Below, piece by piece: positions 7,939 to 15,766 of a DNA stretch of 22,837 nt (position 1 is its first letter; every line of letters begins with the position of its first letter). Position numbers and translations under genes: made by a program. The stretch spans positions 1 to 22,837 of the forward strand of contig CALBXN010000001.1 of NCBI GenBank assembly GCA_937890485.1. Direction: 5' to 3'. Source of the DNA: an uncultured Treponema sp. GTDB lineage: Bacteria > Spirochaetota > Spirochaetia > Treponematales > Treponemataceae. The notes beneath the pieces were generated by a model. It ran no database searches. It saw only the letters and a list, made by a program, of their open reading frames with translations, and was not told where the DNA came from.

Positions 7939-7965
7939 TTTTCGGAAAAATATAAAATTAGTTTA
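7939..7965 (-). promoter_or_regulatory. Candidate sigma-28 (FliA) promoter for flgB-flgC-fliE
   Basis: On the - strand TAAACTAA (7965-7958) is followed after exactly 11 bases by TCCGAAAA (7946-7939). The classic flagellar sigma-28 pattern is TAAAGTTT-N11-GCCGATAA; matches are 5 of 8 and 6 of 8, and the CCGA core is kept. The expected start, 6-8 bases further on, falls at about 7931-7933, inside the first arm of the terminator at 7896-7937. Confidence 0.45.
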
Positions 7966-7981
7966 GAAATTTTTAAGAATT

Positions 7982-9355
7982 TTACAAAATATATTTTGAT
8001 AAATCTTGATCTTGGAAAATTCCTGTTAATTTTTCATCCACATATTTGCTATCGATAGTAATAGTTTCGCCAGAATGTTCATCTGCTTCAAATGAAATAT
8101 CTTCAAGTAAATTTTCCATTATAGTATGAAGTCTTCTTGCACCGATATTTTCAATTCGATTATTTACATCAGCAGCAATAAAACTCATTCTGTCTATAGC
8201 GTCTTCTGCAAATTCAAGTTTTACACCTTCTGTTTCAAGAAGATATGTATATTGTTTTGTTAAAGAATTTTTTGGTTCTCTTAAAATGCGTTTAAAATCA
8301 TCTGCATTTAATGAATCAAGTTCTACCCGTAAAGGAAAGCGTCCTTGCAACTCAGGAATTAAATCGCTTGGTTTAGAAACGTTAAAAGCCCCTGAAGCAA
8401 TAAATAAAATATGAGTTGTATCAATTACGCCAAATTTTGTATTTACATTTGAACCTTCAACGATTGGCAAAATATCTCGTTGTACACCTTCCCTAGAAAC
8501 ATCTTGACCTTTTGAATTAGAAGCACCAGAAGCAATTTTATCAATTTCATCAATAAAGATAATTCCCATTTGCTCTACTCTATTTTTTGCTTCTTCCACA
8601 ACTTTGTCGTTATCAATCATTTTATCTAATTCTTCTTCTGTAAGAATTTTTCTTGCTTCTGCAATAGTTACAGATTTTTTCTTAGATTGAGGACCACTCA
8701 TCATTGAAGAAAGATTTTGAATTGTAGTTTCGATATCTTCTAAATTTCCACCAGTTAAAATTCCCATTGAAGGCATTTTATGACGGATAACAAGTTCAAC
8801 TTCTCTATCTTCAAGTTTACCTTCTCTAAGCATTGTTCTAAATTTTTCTCTTGTAGAATTTTCTGTATCAGCTGGAGGTAATGTTTCATCTGGTTTAATT
8901 GGGGAAAAAGGTTTATTTGAACCAGGAAGCAACAAATCTAGCAAACCTTCTTCTACTTTTGATTTAGCGTTTACTCTTAAACTTTCTTGCATTTCTTGGC
9001 GAACCATATTGCATCCTACTGACATTAAATCTCTAATCATTGATTCAACATCACGACCAACATATCCAACTTCGGTATATTTTGTTGCTTCAACCTTTAA
9101 AAAGGGAGCACCACAAAGTTTTGCAAGCCGACGAGCAATTTCTGTTTTACCAACACCAGTAGGTCCAATCATCAAAATATTTTTTGGAGCAACTTCATCT
9201 CGTACATCTTCTGGAAGTTTTAATCGTCTTGTACGGTTTCTTAAAGCGATAGCAACAGCTTTCTTTGCTTTTTTCTGTCCAACGATATAAGTATCTAATT
9301 TAGCAACAATTTGCTTTGGTGTAAGTTGTTCTAAACAAATTTTTTCTTCACTCAT
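7982..9355 (-). CDS. hslU: ATP-dependent protease ATPase subunit HslU (ClpY)
   Basis: A 457-residue AAA+ unfoldase that feeds proteins into the HslV peptidase. Motifs: Walker A GPTGVGKT at 64-71, the pore loop GYVG at 97-100, the inserted I domain at about 110-240, Walker B IIFIDE at 265-270, and the C-terminal tail LSKYIL. That tail docks into HslV in the characterised enzymes (E. coli ends LSRFIL), so the pair should be active. Length is normal (443-467 in relatives). It is 17 bases downstream of hslV and is followed by a terminator and then flgB. T. pallidum, as I recall, lacks this pair, so its presence fits a larger-genome treponeme. Confidence 0.97.
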   Translation of the reverse strand: MSEEKICLEQLTPKQIVAKLDTYIVGQKKAKKAVAIALRNRTRRLKLPEDVRDEVAPKNILMIGPTGVGKTEIARRLAKLCGAPFLKVEATKYTEVGYVGRDVESMIRDLMSVGCNMVRQEMQESLRVNAKSKVEEGLLDLLLPGSNKPFSPIKPDETLPPADTENSTREKFRTMLREGKLEDREVELVIRHKMPSMGILTGGNLEDIETTIQNLSSMMSGPQSKKKSVTIAEARKILTEEELDKMIDNDKVVEEAKNRVEQMGIIFIDEIDKIASGASNSKGQDVSREGVQRDILPIVEGSNVNTKFGVIDTTHILFIASGAFNVSKPSDLIPELQGRFPLRVELDSLNADDFKRILREPKNSLTKQYTYLLETEGVKLEFAEDAIDRMSFIAADVNNRIENIGARRLHTIMENLLEDISFEADEHSGETITIDSKYVDEKLTGIFQDQDLSKYIL

Positions 9356-9372
9356 TTGTAATTCCTTTTATA

Positions 9373-9912
9373 TTATAACTCTTCTACAATAATATTTCCG
9401 TTTGTGTAAATACAGATGTTTCCTGCAATCTTCAAACTTTTTTCTGCAATTTCTTTTGCACTTAATGTTGAACTTTCCATATAAGCAAGTGCAGCAGCAT
9501 AAGCGTAATTTCCACCAGAACCGATAGCAAGGATATCAGTTTCAGGCTCGATAACATCACCTGTTCCAGAAATTAACAAAATTTTTTCTGCATTTGCAAC
9601 CAAAAGCAATGCCTCTAAATTACGCAAAGCCTTATCTGTTCTCCAAATTTTTGCAAGTTCAACAGCGGCTCTTGTAATATCACCATTATATTCTTTTAGT
9701 TTTGCTTCAAATTTATCAAATAGGTTAAAAGCATCTGCAGTAGCTCCTGCAAAACCTGTAATAACTTTTCCATCAAAAATTCTTCGCACCTTTCGGGCAT
9801 TTCCTTTCATTACAGTTTCGCCCATTGTAACTTGACCATCTCCGGCCATGGCAACTTTACCATCTTTTTTTACAGCAATAACAGTTGTACTTCTAAACTT
9901 AGGTAAACTCAT
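9373..9912 (-). CDS. hslV: ATP-dependent protease peptidase subunit HslV (ClpQ)
   Basis: A proteasome-beta-like peptidase of 179 residues. I choose the ATG at 9912 because a TTTGGGGGA ribosome site precedes it closely and because the protein then aligns with HslV. The frame is open to an ATG at 9960, but the extra 16 residues are not HslV-like and lie in the promoter region. The likely nucleophile is Thr9 (or Thr10) in RSTTVIAV, reached after removal of an eight-residue propeptide, longer than the single Met of E. coli. GDGQVT (24-29), GNARKVRRI, GFAGATADAF and the end AGNICIYTNGNI follow as in the family. It forms a two-gene protease unit with hslU. Confidence 0.97.
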   Translation of the reverse strand: MSLPKFRSTTVIAVKKDGKVAMAGDGQVTMGETVMKGNARKVRRIFDGKVITGFAGATADAFNLFDKFEAKLKEYNGDITRAAVELAKIWRTDKALRNLEALLLVANAEKILLISGTGDVIEPETDILAIGSGGNYAYAAALAYMESSTLSAKEIAEKSLKIAGNICIYTNGNIIVEEL

Positions 9913-9951
9913 TTTTCCCCCAAAATTAAATTTTAAATCTTTTCTACTAAT

Positions 9952-9981
9952 AATATACAAAAAAAATTAGGATTTAGGCAA
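9952..9981 (-). promoter_or_regulatory. Possible sigma-70 promoter for hslV-hslU
   Basis: -35-like TTGCCT (9981-9976) and -10-like TATATT (9957-9952) are separated by 18 bases that include a run of eight T. Start would be near 9945, about 33 bases before the chosen hslV ATG. The -35 is only 4 of 6, and no terminator hairpin separates it from the upstream xer gene, so readthrough is also possible. Confidence 0.4.
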
Positions 9982-9999
9982 ATCATTTATTCACTTTAT

Positions 10000-10971
10000 T
10001 TAGTTTTTTTCGGATTTATCTTGTTCTTCATAAACTTCTGGAACTTCACCATGAGGATGAGAAAGATTATAGGTTTCTATCAACTTCTTTTTTGTAATGT
10101 GAGTATATCTCTGAGTTGTAGAAATTGAAGAATGCCCCAACATTTCTTGAACAACACGAATATCGGCTCCATTAGAAAGCATTGTTGTTGCAAAAGTATG
10201 CCTAAAAGCATGTGGTGAAACAGGTTTATTTGTTCCCTCAAAAGAAGAATATCGTGAAACTATATATCTTATTCCTCTTACAGAAAGTTTTGTACCTTTC
10301 TGATTCACAAATATATATTCACTATTTTATAATGATGGAAATTTTGCATTTTTTGATAACAAATATTCCTTAAAAGAAAGTTGAGCTTCTTTACTAAAAA
10401 AAACTCGGCGCTGTTTTGAGCCCTTTCCTAAAACAATGGCAGAAGAATAATCGCTAGATAAATCAGAAAATTTAATTTCGCCAATTTCAGAAACACGGCA
10501 ACCAGAAGAATACATCATTTCAAACAATGCCTTATCTCGTTCCTGCCAAAGAAGTTCTTTATCTGTAGGTTCATTGCAAAGATTATCAACTTCTTCTTCT
10601 GTCATGTACCGAGGAATTCTTTTAGGAATTTTTACAGTTTTTAATTCTAAAGCAGGATTTGATTTTATATATTCAAACTTCCTACAATATGCAAAAAAAG
10701 TTCTAACCGCTGCAATAAACTGATTAATTGAAGCAGGTGATTTTTTTTCTTTTGAAAGACAACCAACACAAAATCTTAAATCTTGCAAAGAAATATTTTC
10801 AAGCAAAACTTTATCATTTTGCAAAGAATACTTTTGAGCCACATAATCATTTAAATAAATTAAATTTTTTTTATATGACTCAATTGTATTGTCAGATAAA
10901 TTTCTAATGGATTTTTGATAAACAAGAAAATCTTCGATAGTTTCAGATAAATTCTTATTCGTCAGTATCAC
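10000..10971 (-). pseudogene. xerC: XerC/CodV-like tyrosine recombinase interrupted by one in-frame stop
   Basis: The gene starts at a GTG at 10971, 17 bases inside the end of topA, and ends at 10000. Codon 215 is TAA (10329-10327), and the same frame then continues without shift to a normal end. Read through, it is about 322 residues with a complete catalytic set: Arg159 (SGCRVSE), Lys186 (GKGSK), His254 and Arg257 (PHAFRH), His280 (LGHSS) and Tyr289 (RYTHI). The stop falls in the linker before IFVNQKG, so it separates Arg I and Lys from the rest. A GTG seven codons later could restart a 102-residue C-terminal piece, but I see no ribosome site. No other damage is visible, so the change is recent, or a sequencing error. 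The position next to hslV matches Bacillus codV. Role if intact: chromosome dimer resolution. Confidence 0.85.
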
Positions 10972-13102
10972 TTGTTATTTTCTCATCTGTTTCAGATTCT
11001 GCTGTGTGCAAATAATCACAATCAGGATTTATACAAGCCTTGTAATTTCCGTTTTTCTTGTCATATTTTTCAACCAAGAATTGACCACAATTTGGACAAT
11101 TTTGATTAACAGGTTTAAAATGACTGATGAAATCACAATCAGGATAATTTGTACAACCGTAAAATTCCTTTCCTCTACCCTTTGTTTTTCTAGTTACAAT
11201 TTCACCATCACAATTTGGCCGAGGACATTTTGCCAAAGGAATTGAACGAGTATTATGACATTCTGGGAAACCTGAACAAGCCAAGAAAAATCCAAAACGA
11301 CCAAGTTTTTTTATCATAGGTTTGCCACAAAGTTCACAAATTTTATCTGTAGGTTCGTCTAAAGTTCCTTTGTAACTTTCTAGGCTTTGCATCAATTCGT
11401 CAACATGGTCTTTGAAAGGAAAGAAGAACTCACCCATCATTTTTGGCCATTCAATTTCGTCAACTTCAACTTTATCAAGTTTGCTTTCTACATCAGCTGT
11501 AAAAGAATCGCTAATTACATCAGGAAAAGATTCAACCAAAATGTTGCAAATCATTCTTCCAAGAGTTGTAGGAACTAACTGCTTGTTACTTCGAGTTACA
11601 TAATATCTATCTAACAAAACAGAAATAATCGGTGCATAAGTTGAAGGACGACCAATTCCTTTTTCTTCCAAAACCTTAACGATAGAAGCATCTGTATAGC
11701 GAGCAGGACCTTGTGTAAAATGCTGTTCTGGATAAAATTTTTGAGAGTTAAGTTTTTCGTCAATTTTAAGTGATGGCACATTTCCTGTAGTATTTTCTTT
11801 TGAAGAAAGAACTTTTATCACTTTGTAAAATCCTTTTTCAATAAGTTTGCTACCTGAAACTCTAAAAATTGCTTCCCCTGCTTTTATATCAACGCTTGTT
11901 GTTTTTGTTTTGGCATTATTCATTTGACTAGAAACAAAACGTTCCCAAATAATTGAATAAAGTCTCAACTGGTCGCGAGAAAGATATTCTTTTACATAAT
12001 CTGGTGTATAAGTTGTATAAGTTGGACGAATTGCTTCGTGGGCATCTTGTGCTTTTTTTCCAACTGAATATTCAATAGCTTCAGGTGGAAGTTCATTAGG
12101 ATATGTCTCGCCAATCCATTTTCTAACATCATCTAAAGCTGTCTGAGAAATTCTAGTTGAGTCTGTACGCATGTAAGTAATCAAACCCACACGACTAGAT
12201 CCAATATTTATACCTTCGTAAAGTTGCTGTGCAATTTGCATTGTTTTTTTAGAAGTAAAACCAAGACGATTTGCTGCCGCTTGTTGAAGTTTTGAAGTTG
12301 TAAAGGGAGCTTTTGGTCTAATAGTTTTTTCAGTTTCTTTTATTTCTGCAACAACGCATTCTGAATTTTTAATTTCTTCAATAATATCTTTTACTTGTTG
12401 TTCATTTTTTAGTTCAGGCTTTTTTCCTGCATACTGAACAAGTTGTGCAGTGAATGTTGATTTTCCCTTTGTAAAATCCGCTTCTAAACTCCAATATTCT
12501 TCTGGAATAAAATCTTCAACTTCTTTTTCTCGTTCACAAATTAAGCGCAATGCTACAGACTGAACACGACCTGCTGAAAGTCCATTTTTTACTTTTTTCC
12601 ACAAAAGTGGAGAAAGATTATACCCAACAAGTCGGTCTAAAACACGACGAGCTTTTTGTGCATTAACTTTGCTTTCATCAATTTCTGAGGGATTTTTAAC
12701 TGCTTCTGAAATAGCAACAGGTGTAATTTCGTTAAAAACGATTCGCTGAATTTCGGCCTTTGTTTTATCTTTAAAAGCATTATTCAAATGCCAAGCAATA
12801 GCTTCTCCTTCACGGTCATTATCACTTGCGAGTAAAACTAAATCAGACTTTTTAGCATCTTTTTGTAATTCCTTTAAAATTTTTGCTCTACCACGAACTG
12901 TGATGTATTCAGGCTGAAAATTATTTTCTACATCAATCGCCATTCTTGATTTAGGCAAATCGATAAGATGCCCCATAGAAGCCTTTACCGTAAATCCTGG
13001 ACCAAGATATTTTTCGATAGTTTTTGCCTTAGCAGGAGACTCTACAATAACGAGAGTTTGTTTTTTTTCTGTTTTAGTTTTTTTTGTTTTTACCTGTGCC
13101 AT
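10955..13102 (-). CDS. topA: DNA topoisomerase I (type IA)
   Basis: A 715-residue enzyme that relaxes negative supercoils. The N-terminal TOPRIM domain shows VIVESPAKAKTIEKYL with Glu21, and SDNDREGEAIAWHL with Asp94, Asp96 and Glu98. The commoner form is TDPDREGEA, a harmless change. The active-site Tyr310 lies in ITYMRTDSTRIS. The C-terminus carries three four-cysteine zinc fingers (Cys589/592/609/615, 626/631/650/656, 669/672/690/695), all complete. The N-terminus has a short Lys-rich extension (VKTKKTKTEKK). An AGGAA site precedes the ATG at 13102. It overlaps the next gene, xerC, by 17 bases and follows dprA by 40 bases that contain AT palindromes. Confidence 0.97.
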   Translation of the reverse strand: MAQVKTKKTKTEKKQTLVIVESPAKAKTIEKYLGPGFTVKASMGHLIDLPKSRMAIDVENNFQPEYITVRGRAKILKELQKDAKKSDLVLLASDNDREGEAIAWHLNNAFKDKTKAEIQRIVFNEITPVAISEAVKNPSEIDESKVNAQKARRVLDRLVGYNLSPLLWKKVKNGLSAGRVQSVALRLICEREKEVEDFIPEEYWSLEADFTKGKSTFTAQLVQYAGKKPELKNEQQVKDIIEEIKNSECVVAEIKETEKTIRPKAPFTTSKLQQAAANRLGFTSKKTMQIAQQLYEGINIGSSRVGLITYMRTDSTRISQTALDDVRKWIGETYPNELPPEAIEYSVGKKAQDAHEAIRPTYTTYTPDYVKEYLSRDQLRLYSIIWERFVSSQMNNAKTKTTSVDIKAGEAIFRVSGSKLIEKGFYKVIKVLSSKENTTGNVPSLKIDEKLNSQKFYPEQHFTQGPARYTDASIVKVLEEKGIGRPSTYAPIISVLLDRYYVTRSNKQLVPTTLGRMICNILVESFPDVISDSFTADVESKLDKVEVDEIEWPKMMGEFFFPFKDHVDELMQSLESYKGTLDEPTDKICELCGKPMIKKLGRFGFFLACSGFPECHNTRSIPLAKCPRPNCDGEIVTRKTKGRGKEFYGCTNYPDCDFISHFKPVNQNCPNCGQFLVEKYDKKNGNYKACINPDCDYLHTAESETDEKITSDTDE

Positions 13103-13114
13103 AAAAAATTCCTC

Positions 13115-13137
13115 ATATCTATATAGATATATATATC
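13115..13137. repeat. Overlapping AT-rich palindromes just upstream of topA
   Basis: ATATCTATATAGATAT (13115-13130) is a perfect 16-bp palindrome. GATATATATATC (13126-13137) is a second, 12-bp one sharing five bases. They end two bases before the topA ribosome site. The symmetry is plain in the sequence; any role (operator, mRNA hairpin near the ribosome site, or supercoil-driven cruciform) is a guess. Confidence 0.5.
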
Positions 13138-13142
13138 ACAAA

Positions 13143-14069
13143 TTACTTTATAAATAAAGATGTTACAAGGTCTTTTACAGATGAAATACAGGGTGCCCCT
13201 TCATCAATATATCGTTGTACACATCTAAGTTTTTGCACTTTTTCAGAAAGTCCTTTTTTTTGTGCAATAATATTATATCTTTCTTGTACACTTAAAGCAC
13301 TTTCATGAAAGTATAAATCTCTGTTTTGTTCCAAAGCAAAATCCGCAGTAATCAATGCACCAGATTTTGGTGGAGATTCCATTACAACAGTTGCTTCAGA
13401 AAGTCCCGAAATAATTCTATTTCTTTGTATAAATCTCCATTTTAGTGGAGGTTCTCCAGGAGAATATTCACTAATCAAACATCCTCCATTTTTTATAATT
13501 TCCACTGCTAATTTTTTATTTGCCGATGGATAGATATTATCCAATCCACAGGCTAAAACTGCAATAGTTTTTCCTGATAAAATTGTTCCCTTGTGTGCAG
13601 CAGTATCAATTCCTAAAGCAAGCCCAGAAACTACTGTATATCCTAAAGTTGTTAGTTCCTTAGAAAAATTAAAAGTGGTTTTAAATCCAGAAACAGAAGG
13701 ATTTCTAGTTCCAACAATCGAAACTGCGGGTGTATTCAAAACACTAAGATTTCCTCTAACAAACAAACCATAGGGAGCATCATACACTTGATTTAACATT
13801 ACAGGATAATTCTTATCTTTGCAATGTACAAAATCAATACCAAAAGCCTGCATAACTGAAAAATCTTTTAAAATAATTTTTTCAAAATTCTCAATAGGCC
13901 ATTCTCTTGTATTAACAACTCTTCCTACAATTAAAGATATATCATCTATAGAAAGTATCGCAAGATTTGATATATTGTCAAGATTATTTTCTAGTTTTAG
14001 TTTATCTTCTGTTGATAAAAAGCCTAATCTTGCAATTCCCAGTTGCAAAAGTAGCTTTTTATTCTCCAT
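13143..14069 (-). CDS. dprA: DNA processing protein DprA (Smf)
   Basis: A 308-residue member of the DprA/Smf family, which binds incoming single-stranded DNA and loads RecA during transformation; many non-competent bacteria also keep it. An N-terminal helical region (about 1-100) precedes the Rossmann-like core: IVGTRNPSVSGF at 118-129, SGLALGIDTAAH at 148-159, GGCLISEYSPGEPP at 195-208, RNRIISGLS at 216-224 and SGALITADFALEQNR at 236-250. The usual VFAVPG after this point is replaced by LYFHESAL, so the nucleotide-pocket end differs from standard DprA. The C-terminal tail is short and I cannot identify a winged-helix domain in it. The start overlaps the upstream lipoprotein gene by 11 bases, so they are probably co-translated. 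Confidence 0.92.
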   Translation of the reverse strand: MENKKLLLQLGIARLGFLSTEDKLKLENNLDNISNLAILSIDDISLIVGRVVNTREWPIENFEKIILKDFSVMQAFGIDFVHCKDKNYPVMLNQVYDAPYGLFVRGNLSVLNTPAVSIVGTRNPSVSGFKTTFNFSKELTTLGYTVVSGLALGIDTAAHKGTILSGKTIAVLACGLDNIYPSANKKLAVEIIKNGGCLISEYSPGEPPLKWRFIQRNRIISGLSEATVVMESPPKSGALITADFALEQNRDLYFHESALSVQERYNIIAQKKGLSEKVQKLRCVQRYIDEGAPCISSVKDLVTSLFIK

Positions 14070-14796
14070 AGGCCATTTCCAAAACTAATTTTTTGTTTGC
14101 TTCTGCAGCAGCTTTCTTTTCTGGTGATGTAGAAATGCTAATTATTTTATCGTAAAGTTCCACTGCTTTGTCAAATTCGTAGTTTTGATAATAAGCATTT
14201 GCTAAAACCATCATAGCATCAGTATTTCGAGTATCTATTGTTAAAAGTTTTTCCAATAAAGGAATTGCTTTTTCACTTTCATTTAAATCAAAAACATACA
14301 AGATAGCTAAACCGTACAGCGCACGGGCATAAGTTGGTTCTAATTCTAAAGCACGCAAATAAGCACTTTCTGAAAGTTTTAGATAATTTTCTTTTTGGCT
14401 AAAATTTCCACTTCCATTGTAATCTAAACTTGCTTTTGCCATATATCCTGCACAAACCCCAACCCAATAATACAAATTTTGATTTGTAGGAAAATACTCA
14501 ATAGCTTTTTGGTAATATTTTAGTGCTTCACCATACATTCCATCATCAAGATAACGAGAAGCTAAAATTTTATACCAAATTCCAGTTTGAGCAGCAGCAG
14601 ATGTAATATCTTCCACACGATGTTCATATTTTTGAATTGCGTCTTTTAATTCTTCTTTTGTAGTAGGATTTGAAACTCCTTCTTCAAGAGCTTGCATACG
14701 CTTTATCTGTTTTGGATTTACTCCACATCCCCAAAAAAGCGAAATTACAAAAATCAATAAAATAGATATAAAAAAAGATTTACAAAAAGTTTTCAT
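14059..14796 (-). CDS. TPR-repeat lipoprotein
   Basis: A 245-residue protein with a lipoprotein signal: Lys residues at 2 and 6, a hydrophobic stretch at about 8-22 and a lipobox-like LFWGC ending at Cys24. It should be lipid-anchored to a membrane facing the periplasm. The rest is helical with tetratricopeptide repeats, recognisable at YGEALKYYQKAIEYFPTN, AYLRALELEPTYARALYGLA, AIPLLEKLLTIDTRNTDAMM and EFDKAVELYDKII. TPR proteins are scaffolds for protein complexes; the partner is unknown. In the division context an envelope-assembly role is possible but is only inference. It overlaps dprA by 11 bases. A GGAAG site precedes the ATG at 14796. Confidence 0.85.
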   Translation of the reverse strand: MKTFCKSFFISILLIFVISLFWGCGVNPKQIKRMQALEEGVSNPTTKEELKDAIQKYEHRVEDITSAAAQTGIWYKILASRYLDDGMYGEALKYYQKAIEYFPTNQNLYYWVGVCAGYMAKASLDYNGSGNFSQKENYLKLSESAYLRALELEPTYARALYGLAILYVFDLNESEKAIPLLEKLLTIDTRNTDAMMVLANAYYQNYEFDKAVELYDKIISISTSPEKKAAAEANKKLVLEMAYGE

Positions 14797-14827
14797 ATTT
14801 CTTCCTTATCAAATGCTTTATATATTT

Positions 14828-14858
14828 ATTATATATTCAAAAGTTAATTTTTTGTAAA
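14828..14858 (-). promoter_or_regulatory. Possible promoter for the TPR lipoprotein-dprA-topA run
   Basis: A perfect -10 TATAAT (14833-14828) with a TTTACA (14858-14853) as -35, but spaced 19 bases, which is longer than optimal. The start would be near 14821, about 25 bases before the ATG. The whole gap (14797-14872) is very AT-rich, so chance matches are likely. I see no terminator hairpin after the upstream xer gene. Confidence 0.35.
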
Positions 14859-14872
14859 AATTATAAAAATTT

Positions 14873-15766
14873 TTATTCTTTTTTTTCTGATTTTCTTTCT
14901 GGAAAAAACTCATTATGATAATCTTTCAAATCATCTGCATCTACATGAGTATAAATTTGCGTTGTAGCCAAATCAGAATGTCCTAACAATTCTTGCACAG
15001 AACGCAAATCCGCTCCGCCAGAAAGCATATGAGTAGCAAAAGAATGTCGCAAAGTATGTACTTTTGAAGTTACACCAGAAATTGCTTCTAATTCCTGAAA
15101 TCTTTTCCAAATTCCTTTACGAGAAAAAGGTTTTCCTTGATAATTTACAAAAATCGTAGGAACACTTTTTGAACCAACAAATTTTGGTCTAATTTCTATC
15201 CATTTTTTTAGCCAAAACTCTGCCTGACTTCCAAATGGAACAAGACGTTCTTTATTTCCTTTTCCTGTTACCCAAATAATTCTTTCTTTAAAGTGAAGAT
15301 TTTGCAATAACAAATTTGAAACTTCGCTAATTCGTAAACCACAAGAATAAATAAGTTCAAACAAAGCTCTGTCACGAACACCTAAATCAGTAGAAGTATC
15401 TATGGAATTTAAAAGTAAATCCACTTGCTCTACAGAAAGCACTTTAGGCAAAGTTTTTTCGGCTTTTGGCCTGTCTAATTGAAGTGCGTAATTTTCATTC
15501 CAGATTTTTTCTCTTACAAGATAAGTTCCTAAAGAACGCAAAGCAGAAATGTCTTTTGCAATAGTTAAAGAATCCATTCCTTGAGTTTGACGCCATACAA
15601 GATATTTTATTAAATCCTGTAATTCTATTTGAGAAATTTCTTTATTTTCTGATTTTATCCAATTAAAAAAAATCTCAACCGCGAAACAATAAGTTTGAGC
15701 AGTTGAGATTGATTTTCCGTCTATAGAAACTAAATCATCATAAAAAGATGATATTAAATTATTCAT
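14873..15766 (-). CDS. xerD: Tyrosine recombinase XerC/XerD family, intact
   Basis: A 297-residue site-specific recombinase of the length usual for XerC/XerD, with an N-terminal core-binding (SAM-like) domain (about 1-90) and a C-terminal catalytic domain. All active-site residues are present: Arg145 (CGLRISE), Lys172 (GKGNKER), His237 and Arg240 (HTLRHSF), His263 (LLGHSDL) and the nucleophile Tyr272 (IYTHV). The end, LKDYHNEFFPER, is like housekeeping Xer proteins and not integrases. Xer proteins resolve chromosome dimers at dif next to the division septum. The start codon overlaps the ftsZ stop (TAATG), so it is translated together with FtsZ. C or D assignment is not secure from sequence alone. 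It is the only intact Xer gene in the window. Confidence 0.93.
   Translation of the reverse strand: MNNLISSFYDDLVSIDGKSISTAQTYCFAVEIFFNWIKSENKEISQIELQDLIKYLVWRQTQGMDSLTIAKDISALRSLGTYLVREKIWNENYALQLDRPKAEKTLPKVLSVEQVDLLLNSIDTSTDLGVRDRALFELIYSCGLRISEVSNLLLQNLHFKERIIWVTGKGNKERLVPFGSQAEFWLKKWIEIRPKFVGSKSVPTIFVNYQGKPFSRKGIWKRFQELEAISGVTSKVHTLRHSFATHMLSGGADLRSVQELLGHSDLATTQIYTHVDADDLKDYHNEFFPERKSEKKE

Noticed and set aside
10308..10329. Frameshift as the cause of the split xer gene
   Set aside because: The two parts are in the same frame, with exactly six codons between the TAA and the GTG, so it is a nonsense codon and not a shift.
14797..14872. Terminator after the intact xer gene
   Set aside because: Only A/T runs are present, with no stem containing G-C pairs, so I do not call one.
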